A stretch of 64,000 nucleotides of DNA. It comes from Grifola frondosa (Eukaryota > Basidiomycota > Agaricomycetes > Polyporales > Grifolaceae). The notes under the pieces are model-generated. The model was not told where the DNA came from and made no database searches. It saw nothing but the letters and a program-made list of their open reading frames with translations. Every line of letters starts with the position of its first letter. Within the stretch, counting starts at the first letter, position 1. Made by a program: the position numbers and the translations under genes. The stretch lies in NCBI GenBank assembly GCA_001683735.1, contig LUGG01000001.1, forward strand, positions 930,001 to 994,000, read 5' to 3'. Shown in pieces: positions 54,701 to 64,000 of this stretch.

Positions 54701-56055
54701 TCATCGCCTTCTGCGTGTCGCCTTCGCCTGGAGCTCTATGGTGCTCGGATTGCTCTCCGTCAACACGTAGTCCTTGATCCTGGCATCGACTCCAGGGAGG
54801 ATGCGCGCCGGCCAGAATGGAACGTACACGGCGATGGCGATGAACAGCGGGAGCGTATCGAGGCCGTAGAAGAACGCCTCCGTCGTCGCAAGCCGCCCCT
54901 GGTACCCCTGCGAGAGCTCGATCGTACGATACACACACCGAATCTATAAGACGGAGTGAAACCGTGCATCGTATTAGGCTGCTAGTACAAGACTTACGGT
55001 GATGCAGGTGGAGCCGAGGGTAAGCGCCGCGGCGAGGGCGCGCCAGTCGTCCATGAAGGGCTTCATGCTGTCCTGGTACCATATCTGCGGCTCGAAGCGC
55101 TTCACGCGGAAGAAGAAGAGCAGGGCGAGGCAGAAGAATATGACGAAGGACGCGAGCTGGAGGCCGAGTCCCGCCAAGAATACCTGCGGAACGTATGATG
55201 CTGTCAGCGTGCGAGAGTCAGAGACGGACCGGGGAGCAGACGTACGTCCTTGCCTATCTTGAGAAGGGTTACATTGTGGGATGCGGAGAGAGAGCCACCT
55301 GCGGCCTATTTTTCATGTCAAGTGGGACGATTTGTCAAGCGATAACGTCATCCGTAAAGCCCGAGTGCGCTCACCTGCATCAAGAATGTAGCCACATCTG
55401 ATAGAACGAAAAACAGGGTGATGCGGCGCGGGGATATGATGACGTGGTGGTCGCATTTGATATAACGAGCAAGATGGCCGAGTATCACGTACTCGGACGC
55501 GATGAATGCGCAAGGCTGGGCACAGCGGGGAGAGGTTAAATACAAAATATTTAGCTCTAATGAGGAGCAGACATGCCGATAGCACGATGAAGAGGTCTTC
55601 AAAAATGTATGTCCCAATGCTATCGGGGTTGGAGTGCAAAGAAAAACGTATGGCGAAACCAACGGCCCACGCTGTGATACCGGCAAGACATAATCAACTT
55701 AGACATCAAAAAGAAACCTTTCTAGAATGGACGTACCGAACTCGCCTATGACCATCGACAACATGCATCTTCCACCGAGTCTCATATAGAAAAATGTTTG
55801 GATGGCCGCGGTCAATAGAATGAGAGCTGCATAACACGGAGGTGAGAGATCAGGCGAAGCTATCGTGAGGATATACTCACCGATCGCAATAGTAGTCAGT
55901 ACGTTGGACGGGATATATTTCAGCGGATTATGAGGGTCATCCTTGGGGTCCGTAAACTCGTTCGGGTCCGACTGTCGTATGACAATTGCAGCAGACGCAG
56001 AAGAACACAGAAAGAATAGCCAAAGGAAGTATTGCAGCAGTCCGCGGCGTACCAT
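54701..56055 (-). CDS. RTA1-like membrane protein C
   Basis: An intact member of the RTA1 family with seven hydrophobic segments. The start is MVRRGLLQYFLWLFFLCSSA, a probable signal or first helix. Exons give PNEFTDPKDDPHNPLKYIPS, ALILLTAAIQTFFYMRLGGR, PCAFIASEYVILGHLARYIK, HVIISPRRITLFFVLSD, QLASFVIFFCLALLFFFRVK and RCVYRTIELSQGYQGRLATT with EAFFYGLDTLPLFIAIAVY. The C-terminal tail is PGVDARIKDYVLTESNPST followed by a basic end. Introns are about 50-60 nt and canonical. The family moves or senses lipids in the plasma membrane; the ligand is unknown. This copy is the reference for judging damage in A, B and D. Confidence 0.87.
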
Positions 56056-57488
56056 CGTGCTGTGGATTGGCTAAAATAGAATGGGTATAAGCAAAGATGA
56101 CGAGGGAGAAGTTGGGAGGAATGCTCAATTTTTACATGCAGATAAAGTGTTGGTTCCCCGGCGTTCATCAACCGGTCGTGGCTGCCCGCAGTCGATGTGT
56201 ATGGATAGCCACTGACATGGGCGATCCGTCTGTAACAGTTCTAGGACCGCAGGCACACGATCCAGCACGCTACCTGCATTTTTCCACCTGGTAATATTCG
56301 TTAATGGAATCGCGAGGCATACAGCCTGGATTCCCTCGGCGAGAGTACCGCACAGAATTCAACGACGGCGTTATTGATATTTGAACATCTGTAAAGGTGT
56401 GGCGCTGAAAACTCAAGTAGAAAGGATGCCGCCGGTGGCTGAGTGCGGCCACCTTGGATACGGGCCAATGACGGGGATATGTGTCGGCAACATTACGAAG
56501 AAGGCAGCCGGAGTCGCCGATCGGCGATCCGCCAGATATGGCATCTCATGTATTCGCGGGCGCTTAAGTTGTTCAACGTCGTTCGCATCTTATGATATCT
56601 ATTGTATTTACGTATCCGTTCATTATTTCCCAGGTTCATGCATATGCAGAATATTCCATTATGTCGCGCTCAAATACTTCAACATTCCACCTCCAAATCC
56701 ATCTCGCGAAATTATCGATACATCCTTAGATCCTCTTGTTATCAAGGCGCGCTGCGATTTCAGCCTAGAGACGCTTGCTGCGCACTCCACAGCCATCCAT
56801 TCTATTCGAACCTCATGCCATACGCGCAACTATAATTTACGACACATTTCTCACCACCTCTACGTCGTTTGCCAAGGCCAAGAGCCATCCGAGATATCGA
56901 TGCGAATCCAGACCCGCAGTCGCAGCACTCAGCAAGGCGATGCGTCTTCGCGCTGTGCAGTTCTCAAGTTGCTTTCTTGTCCCTCTGCTGGGTTAGTAGC
57001 GATATGCTCGGTCACGCGGTGCGCGGCGTGCCCGTTCTTCGGTCCAGGCTTCCTTCCTGAATGCTCGTTGTGGACAGTGGGTATGCAGTTCAACATCGAT
57101 CGTGATCTCCTCTTCATTCCAACGTATGCCTGCGCTCATTGTCATGATGCAACACGCGCGGGTTGATCCCTTCCCCTCACGCGGATTTCTCGAGGCGATG
57201 AACGCCACGAATGCTCAACATTGATGAGGAAGGCTGTACACTCGCCTCACACAGTGATCAGTAAAACAAGGACAGGTGCAAGATCTGCAACGAGTCCTTG
57301 GTTTCCTGTATCCATTTACCAACGCCCATCATGCGGCACCGGGCCTTCAGCCGTGCAGGCGTCAGGAGCCGAGGCCCGCTTACGCAACACCACATATTAC
57401 ACCCATAATACAACCAACCATCTATAACAACCCAGCCACATCTACACCCCCAAGGCACCCTCCAAGTCCATACAACACCCCAACAGCA
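56056..57488. other. Spacer inside duplicated block 2
   Basis: Upstream region of RTA1-C and 3' region of RTA1-D, matching 49466-51401 of block 1. Open frames here (for example 56381-57166) are not kept as protein in the sibling copy. No gene called. Confidence 0.55.
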
Positions 57489-58913
57489 CTACGACGCCTC
57501 CTTGGTCCCCAGCTCTGCGCTCGCGCGCGTACTCCGGCTGCTCTCCGTCTCCGCGTCCGCGCGCATCCGCGCGTCGATGTCGGGGAGGATGCGCGCGGCC
57601 AGAACGGCACGTACACGACGAGCGCGACAAACAGCGGGAGCGCGTCGAGCCCGTAGAAGAAGGCTTCTGTCGTCGCGAGGCGCCCTTGGTATCCCTGCGA
57701 GAGCTCGATCGTCCGGTACACGCATCGGATCTGTGCCACCACTACGTCAGTGTAACTGCAAGGGAGAGGGAGAAGGGACGCACGAGGATCCCGATGGAGC
57801 TGAGCGCGAGGGCGGCGGCGAGCGCGCGCCAGTCGTGCATGAGGGGCTTAGCGCTGTCTTGGTTCCAGATCTGCGGCTCGAAGCGCCGTACGCGGTAGAA
57901 GAAGAGAAGGGCAAGGCAGAAGAAGACGGCGAAAGAGGCGAGTTGCAGGGCGAGACCTGCCAGGAATATCTGCGGAGGACGCCGCGGTCAAGGCGCTGGA
58001 ACCAAAGATTGGAGAAGAAGACGTACGTGCTCGCCGATCTTGAGGAGAGAGAGGTTGTGCGCAGTGGACAGGCTTCCGCCTGCCGCCTATTCGGACGCAT
58101 GGGCTGTCAAGCAGCAGACTGCATTGCGGTGCGTGTGCGGTGCTCACCTGCATTAAAAACGTGGTGACGTCTGACAAGACGAAAACGAGCGTGATGCGTC
58201 GTGGGGGTATTATGACGTGCTTGTCGCACTTGATATAACGAGCGATGTGGCCGAGAATCACGTACTCGGTCGCGATAAATGCACAGGGCTGGGTGAATGT
58301 GAGTACGATGGTGGATGTCTGATTCTGTATGATAGAGGCATACCGATAGCACAATGAAGAGGTATTCCACGATGTATATCCCACTGTTATCGGGATTGGA
58401 GTGCAGACCGAAACGTACACCGAAGCCCACTGCCCATGCTATCAAAGAGGTAAGATGAATTGTGGATGGCTTTCTGAGTGATAGACAAACAGCGCACCGT
58501 ATTCGCCTATGAGCATGGACAACATGCACTTCCCGCCGTGTTTCCAGTAGAACCATGTTTGCACGAAGGCAGTTGCGAGCACGAGAGCTGCAGAGCGCGG
58601 GTGTGAGATGCGAATTTGATTACGATCGAGCGACTTCGGATCCTCCGAAGGTCGGTCGTGGGGAATGGATGACGACACTGTATATGCACGGGAGAAGATG
58701 CTCACATATCGCAACAGCGGTCAGCGCGTTGGATGCGATGTACTTCAGTGGGTTGTAGATGTCGTGTTTCGGGTCTGTGAACTCGTTCGGGTGCTCCGCT
58801 TGTCGGGCGACGATGGTAGCAGACGCAGAAGAAACGAGATAGAGTAAGCAGAGCAAGTGAGAGATTATTGGTCGCTGACTAGTGGAGGGATCGAATAACG
58901 AGCGGCGAGCCAT
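57489..58913 (-). CDS. RTA1-like membrane protein D
   Basis: A family member with a more distinct N-terminus (MARRSLFDPSTSQRPIISHL). Exons give ALVLATAFVQTWFYWKHGGK, PCAFIATEYVILGHIARYIK, HVIIPPRRITLVFVLSD, QLASFAVFFCLALLFFYRVR and RCVYRTIELSQGYQGRLATT with EAFFYGLDALPLF. Near 57596-57598 a base is missing compared with paralogues: YVPFWPARILPDIDAR reads YVPFWP and then shifts. The expected end in the other frame is TRASAELGTKEAS, stopping at 57489. With that one base the gene is complete, so a homopolymer error or a very recent mutation is likely. It is the partner of the dead RTA1-B. Confidence 0.78.
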
Positions 58914-59412
58914 TGAGTTATGATTTGGCTAGCGGGGTGGAGGGGACATAAGCAAGGCTGACTCGGAGGAGTTATGAGTGTTTGGGAGGGAAGGCAACAT
59001 GGCGGCTGATAGGTAACGCGCTGACATACGTGCGTGTTCCTGTGCGGCTCCGGTGTGCTCGGATGCAGCCACTGGCCATCGATCGGCGCAGTCCTGGTGG
59101 CAACCTCGATCGTCGCCTCCGACTCGCAGTGAAAACATATCGGTTCGGCTCACAGTCTGCCCTCCGCCACAGAACGAGACACGTCGAGTTCGAGTGCGAT
59201 GGCATTGAGCATAGCGCGGCGTCCCGATGTCACGGAGTAGAGCGCTGTAGAGCAGCTCGTTACGCCGCAGTCAGCACATTGCCGGCGAAATTGGTCAGAA
59301 AACATGACGATGGAGGCACCCGAGGAGGCCGGCTCCCCGCGGCCAAGCCATCATTCTCTTCCGGATTTGGCAACTCACGTAGTTCATACTCGAACGCGTC
59401 CATCAATCCATG

Positions 59413-59478
59413 TAGTCTCGGAACCAGCCGTTCTACCCGGTCGGACCCCCAATCGGAGAGCGAAAAACACAAGCACTG
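59413..59478 (+). repeat. Dispersed repeat, copy 3
   Basis: It shares tagtctcggaaccagccgtt and tcggacccccaatcgg with the repeats at 43.0 and 43.6 kb, then cgaaaaacac. It lacks the right-hand half (tttggtataggcgggggtgg) of those copies. Confidence 0.7.
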
Positions 59479-59762
59479 ACCACCTAAGGCAAGGCTCGAG
59501 GCGGTCTCCTAGGTCCCATTGTTGTGTTATGGGAAACCGTCCGGGGAGGTACCCTCGACACGGAGGCTCAAAGCTGGGAGCCTCTCAAAAGATTGGGCAG
59601 CCTCAAACCGCTCGGCGCAGGCTCGTATCGAGCCTAGAGAAGAGGCTCTAAATAGATTTTAGCGTACCTCCATGTACGAAGTTATATGTTGTTCCGAGTA
59701 AATAAGAGTAAATGAGAAACGTGTATATGAAGAGGGGTGAGACGACGCAAACCACATGTCCA

Positions 59763-59804
59763 AATTAGGCAGTCAGTCTACTTGAACAGAATGACTGCCT
59801 AATT
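59763..59804. repeat. Inverted repeat before the KDZ gene
   Basis: aattaggcagtca (59763-59775) and its exact reverse complement tgactgcctaatt (59792-59804) are separated by 16 bases. It lies about 70 bases before the transposase start. It could be a hairpin near the element end or a chance palindrome. Confidence 0.7.
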
Positions 59805-59874
59805 CGGAACAATGAATTGTAATGTTCGCACTCTGCCAGCAGTTGCGACGTCCGTCCTCTGAACGTTCTAGTAC

Positions 59875-62800
59875 AATGACTGAGCGAACCAGCACAGACT
59901 CTCTAGCATTTCTCCCAGCTCAGCCAAAACTCGAGGTGCCACCCCGTCCCCCAAAGCGCTCTTCCCAGCCGGTAGGCAATCACTTCACGAGCCCAAAAAG
60001 ACGTCGGGCTACGGCAAAAGATACATCTCTTGTGTATCATCCTGGACAGGAGATTAGGCTTGCAAAGGCGCTCTCGAGGCTTAAGAACCTGCAGCGAGGA
60101 AATTCAAAGCCTGAGGCGCCACCTTCAGTCCAGTGTTTAGACGATTCTGGAGCTGCTTTGAATGACTCCGAAGTCGCTTTAGATGACCCAATCGTCCTCG
60201 AGGTCGATAAACCTTCCCGCCGCAAACTCCCTGATGAAACTACCGAACGATTATATGCTAACTGGCAGAGCCTCTTGCCGTCCCTCGTTGATCCTCTTCT
60301 TGCCTTTATGTCTTCGTCATACCGCCACTCCAATCCTCCTCCGACCAATTTTGATCATATTTGCCCTATCGGAACGTGCCAGATCATCGAAAATGAGATT
60401 GTATGTCTTTATTGGAATTGTGAGTGTCTGTAGACCGTCTCCATGTATGCAGCTCATCCGGCAGTAGATTTTACGACCGTCAAAGTCGGGCATTGTCGTT
60501 GCACCTCACTCTGTCAAAACCTTGTCTCAAATGGTCTATTTCCAACCGCACCATTACATCCTCGGACCGCGGTATCCACACCACTTCTCGATCTTTATTT
60601 TGCCCTTTTTGAGCGATCTGCGGATGCTGTCTCAGCGATGGCAAGTGCCCTTCGCACACTGTATGACAGGCGTGGTTTTCCGGTATTGAATTCCAAGGTA
60701 TGTGAGTCGTAATTTGAGATGCTGTTAACTGAAAATTGGGTAACCCAGGGCGAACCCATTCGAGATGCCTTTCGGCGAGGGCTCGGATACGCAATCCAGT
60801 GGTATGATTGCCTTCGCATCAAGATCGAGCGGCGTGTTGAAGACGCCATGAATGGAGCAAGATATCAAATAGAACATCTCGCCACTGTGCAGGAGACTCC
60901 GGCGCGAGGCTCGAAGGATGGTCCACGCTTATCAACAACATCTGAAGCCCCTTCTCGATGTGCGCAGCTTCTTCAGAATCGTTGTCCATGCTGCTTTGGA
61001 GGTTCCAAGTTCGGTATTGCTTTAGAATTGTTCGATTTCCGTGTACGTTCATGTTGAATTACTCAACTAATATTCTTGTGTGCAGTGGTGGCGATATCCA
61101 TGTGGCCGCCGACGCCATGTTCAGTCAGCGACACAATGTGTCTGCAGGTGAATGCCTGACCTTCTACGATCCGGAATACTTCATTTCCAAAGAGCAAGTG
61201 GACCGCGTCGGCAAGAGGATTGAAGCGGCTCGGAAGAAGCCTCCAAAGCAGACCTACAAGCCGAGGGCTCCAGATGCAGCCGTAGACGAATGCGAGAAGG
61301 TTCACGAAGCGGCAGATGAGAAGAAGGAAAAGACAAGTGGTGAGAAGTATGATGACAGAGGCCTCATGGCTCTCTTATGTCGTCATGACATAGTCCTCTT
61401 CTACGCGAATGTCGATACTCCAGGCGAGCAGCAGAAGTACGTCATCGCACTCGTCGAACACCTCTTCTCATTTCCCCCCGAATGCCACTGTGGGAGGGCT
61501 GTATGATATTGGTTGTAGCACGCAACGCAGCATTGACAAGGTGCGCACCTATCGTTTTCACAGAACGCAACTGAGAATTCAATCCTCAGTATGACATCCT
61601 CCCGGAGCATATTGCCAACAGACTTGTGTGGGCCACGTCCATAATGCATGCTTACGGACACCAATGGTCATGCCAACTGGCATATAATCCCCGTCTTCGT
61701 GAGGGATTTGGCCTTACAGACGGGGAAGGTTGCGAAAGACATTGGTCGCGGAACCATTATCTCATTGGCGTGACCCGAACCTCTGCAGTGAGTATTTGAT
61801 TATCCTGACCTTGAGCCTCAGGTTGACATCTCACAGCGGTCACGTCGCATCTGGATTCTAGACCGACATGCGAAAGTTGTCAATCAGGAACTCCGCTCAG
61901 ACCTCGGAATATGGATTCGTAAACGTCTTAAGACCAGCATCAAGGCCAACGAAATTCTTTCCACCTGTGGTATTTCCGTCGACGTCTTGCAGCAAGAGTG
62001 GGCATCACAACGTGCTGCACAGTTGTCTGTGCGCGCTCGTGCGTTCTCTCTGATATAAATGTGCATACATCTATCTCATTCTTTGGTTAATAGATGCTCC
62101 AGCGAGGCTCAAGAAAGAGCTCGACCTGGTGCTCAATCTCCAGGGCGATCTTGATGTTGTCGATAAAGCCCTCGAGACACACGCAAGGTTATCACTCAAA
62201 GTGCAGCCCCAAAAGAAGCCCTCGACTCTCTCACGAGCTTGGAGCGAACACATGCAAGACTCGCAGACAAGGTTGAGGCGCTATACGCATCACTAAATAT
62301 ACATGACAAGTTCCCAGAGCTGAAGGAAGTCTCGCTCGAATTCGTCCGCTTACTCCTGATGGCATGAGACCTCAAGATTAACATCCGAAAGCGTGCGATT
62401 GGGAGTTTTTTTGAATGGGATAGACTCGATCAAGCGGTTGGAGGTCGAGATCAGGCTTTGGGTGAGTGCATGAAGCGAGTGTATGACGTGGAAGTTCGAC
62501 ACTAATCCCATCATATAGGTACAAAGCTCCACCAGCAGACGTGCAAAGCAATCGCGAAACGCACCCCAGCATTAGTGCGAGCAATTCGAAAATTCAACAA
62601 GTATTGCGACAGCCTCAAAGCCCTGTACCAGCCATCGTGGAACATTCCTCTTCCCGACCCTCTTCCCAGTGAACTGTCGATCCTCCGGAGTGACCCAGCA
62701 TTACTTGCCGATGTGTGGGTAACTCAAATTCATGGCGATACTCCACGATGGCTTGATGATGTTCAGTTCGCCGAGGAATTCGTGCCATGCTCGAGATCGA

Positions 62801-64000
62801 CCGCTGTAACGAGGAGAAAGTTCGGCTGATTACGGAGGCAGAAAACATGACCCATTGGTATGGTGATGAACTCGCCGCATTGGAAATTGCATTGCGCGAT
62901 CCGACTAGTACGTTCGTATTCACACCTATCGGAAGGACATGGTAATTGATGTATTCTGTAGATGCTCCGTTCATATTCCTTCTAGATCGAATCAAGGAAA
63001 ACCATCTTCGACTGAAACACCGTTGGAAAAACGTCAATATGTCCATCAGTACATTCGAAGCGCAAGAGCAAGTGTCGGAAGACATTGTGCGGCGTATATT
63101 CGGTCCCAACGCAATGATAGAATCTCCGAGGATCCATGTCCCAACACTTAACGAGTCTGACGTCCTGGAGCTGGATCCTTCTGAGGATGAATGCGCTGAT
63201 GATGATCTTGATGACATGCCTGACATCTTCACGTCGACCAGTACCTGCTTCAAGATTTCCTCGCAGACGAGGACGATAACATGTCGGACGTGGATGACCC
63301 ACCGGTGGTGATGAGCCCCTTCTTGTGGATTTCGCTTGGATGCTCCCGGTGCGTATGCGTGCAGTATGACCTTAATCGAGCTAACTGATATTTGGGCAGG
63401 ACGACCTCCAAAGCGACACGGTCAACGATTACAACTCGGAAGTGTTTACATCTGAAGATGTTCGCGAGGCGTGCAAGAGCCTCCCGCGCCTCGGCATTGA
63501 AGATCTTATGCGTCTCTCGACAACCGGCGAGATGCTGAACGACACTTGCATCAACCATTGTGCTCTCCTGCTACAGTCATTGCCATTCGCAGTTGCCGCC
63601 GAACAATGTGCACTCTTCAATACCTACCTCATCTCATCCTTGCGCCATAATGTCAACGATGACTACCTCTGGCGCGTATCAAAATACGTCATTCTGGCGC
63701 AAACAGATCTGGATCATTCCTATTCACGATGCAGTTCGCATGCATTGGACTGTCTGTGTCCTCGATCGTACATTGCAGCGTATCTTATACAGTGATAGTC
63801 TGGCTAGGCAGAGCTCTTGGAAACAGAATGTCACCGTGCGCTTGTGTTCCTTTCTTGCGTTAATAAATCTAACCACTTAACTCACAGGATATCTTGGAGG
63901 TGTTCTTCCGTCTTGAGGGTCGAGCCATACAAGAAGGCAAGATTATGACACGAGCCTCTAAGACTTGGTTAGCACGCCCCACTATGGTATGTTTTTTCAC
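59875..64000 (+). mobile_element. KDZ transposon: transposase fused to Ulp1-like protease, decayed and cut by window end
   Basis: A cut-and-paste transposon of the Kyakuja-Dileera-Zisupton group. Order: a basic N-terminus (TSPKRRRATAKDT); a cysteine cluster (VGHCRCTSLCQNLVSNGLFP, CxC1-like); a second CPCCFGG pair; the core with IHVAADAMFSQRHNVSAGE and FYDPEYFISKEQVD; LYDIGCSTQRSID; IMHAYGHQWSCQLAYNPRLR; and the signature GFGLTDGEGCERHWSR. Then come LHQQTCKAIAKRTPALVRAI and LPDPLPSELSILRSDPALLA. From about 63420 the C-terminal part resembles a Ulp1-type cysteine protease (GEMLNDTCINHCALLL, then IWIIPIHDAVRMHWTVCVLD with the catalytic His). It continues past the window. Damage: an in-frame TGA at 62365-62367 in the MA-DLKINIRKRAIG motif, and frame changes near 61474-61479 and 62200. 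It is probably inactive. Confidence 0.87.

Larger units (their letters stand above)
54395..59330. repeat. Segmental duplication, block 2
   Basis: The second copy of the block described for 47800-52750. It carries RTA1-C and RTA1-D with their flanks. It keeps more CpG and more intact coding sequence than block 1. Confidence 0.8.
58914..59874. other. Spacer with repeat copy 3 and a hairpin
   Basis: The RTA1-D upstream region up to about 59330, then a copy of the dispersed repeat (59413-59478), then AT-rich sequence with an inverted repeat (59763-59804) just before the transposase start. No gene recognised. Confidence 0.55.

Noticed and set aside
56381..57166. 261-codon plus-strand open frame upstream of RTA1-C
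   Set aside because: Not conserved as protein in the sibling block and without recognisable motifs.
1..64000. CRISPR array, bacterial operons, ribosomal RNA genes
   Set aside because: No regularly spaced direct repeats, the genes are intron-rich and eukaryotic, and no rRNA-like conserved sequence was seen.

Overview
The window is nuclear DNA from a filamentous basidiomycete, most likely an Agaricomycete and possibly a polypore (the order is inference). Genes are dense and split by many short introns, mostly about 45-65 nt, with GT..AG ends. The gene set is fungal: Rieske, Hos2-type deacetylase, Alg10, Spc7 and SRPK. It also holds a KDZ transposon and RTA1-like membrane proteins typical of mushroom-forming fungi.

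Layout. 0.3-4.6 kb: three minus-strand F-box-like genes, two of them inside a 1.62-kb tandem duplication. 4.8-9.2 kb: Hos2/HDAC3-type histone deacetylase and a STE20/FRAY-type kinase. 10.4-16.0 kb: an SRPK-family kinase followed by an RRM plus zinc-knuckle protein. 16.6-19.5 kb: Rieske protein and a secreted-type glycerophosphodiester phosphodiesterase. 21.2-23.0 kb: a bZIP factor of the Cys-3/Met4 kind and a COX19 gene hidden in four small exons. 23.6-24.3 kb: a dead F-box copy. 24.5-27.2 kb: a PIF1 helicase with an RNase H1 N-terminal-type domain and three GC-AG introns. 27.4-38.2 kb: a mitotic group made of a kinesin-6 and kinetochore Spc7/KNL1, divergent from one short spacer, then a Ser-rich coiled-coil protein. 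38.5-42.9 kb: ALG10, MTQ2 and a TauD-type dioxygenase. 44.5-47.3 kb: an OPT oligopeptide transporter. 47.8-59.3 kb: an accessory region with two copies of a ~5-kb block, each carrying two RTA1-like genes, with an intact F-box gene between them. 59.9 kb to the end: a decaying KDZ transposase with a C-terminal Ulp1-like protease region that runs off the window.

How it fits together. The first two thirds is mostly conserved housekeeping: chromatin, splicing kinase and substrate-like protein, respiration (RIP1, COX19), mitosis, N-glycosylation and translation termination. The ends hold fast-evolving duplicated families (F-box-like, RTA1-like) and a transposon. The F-box family is at both ends and in the middle, so it has spread by more than local tandem duplication.

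A caution on quality. At least eight otherwise conserved reading frames are broken by one base, most in C or G runs (F-box copy 2, FRAY kinase, Rieske, bZIP, Spc7, RTA1-A, RTA1-D, KDZ). This looks more like residual consensus error than mass pseudogenisation, so 'frameshifted' genes here should not be read as dead without read-level evidence. True decay is better supported for the 23.6-kb F-box relic, RTA1-B and the KDZ element, which have stop codons or deletions.
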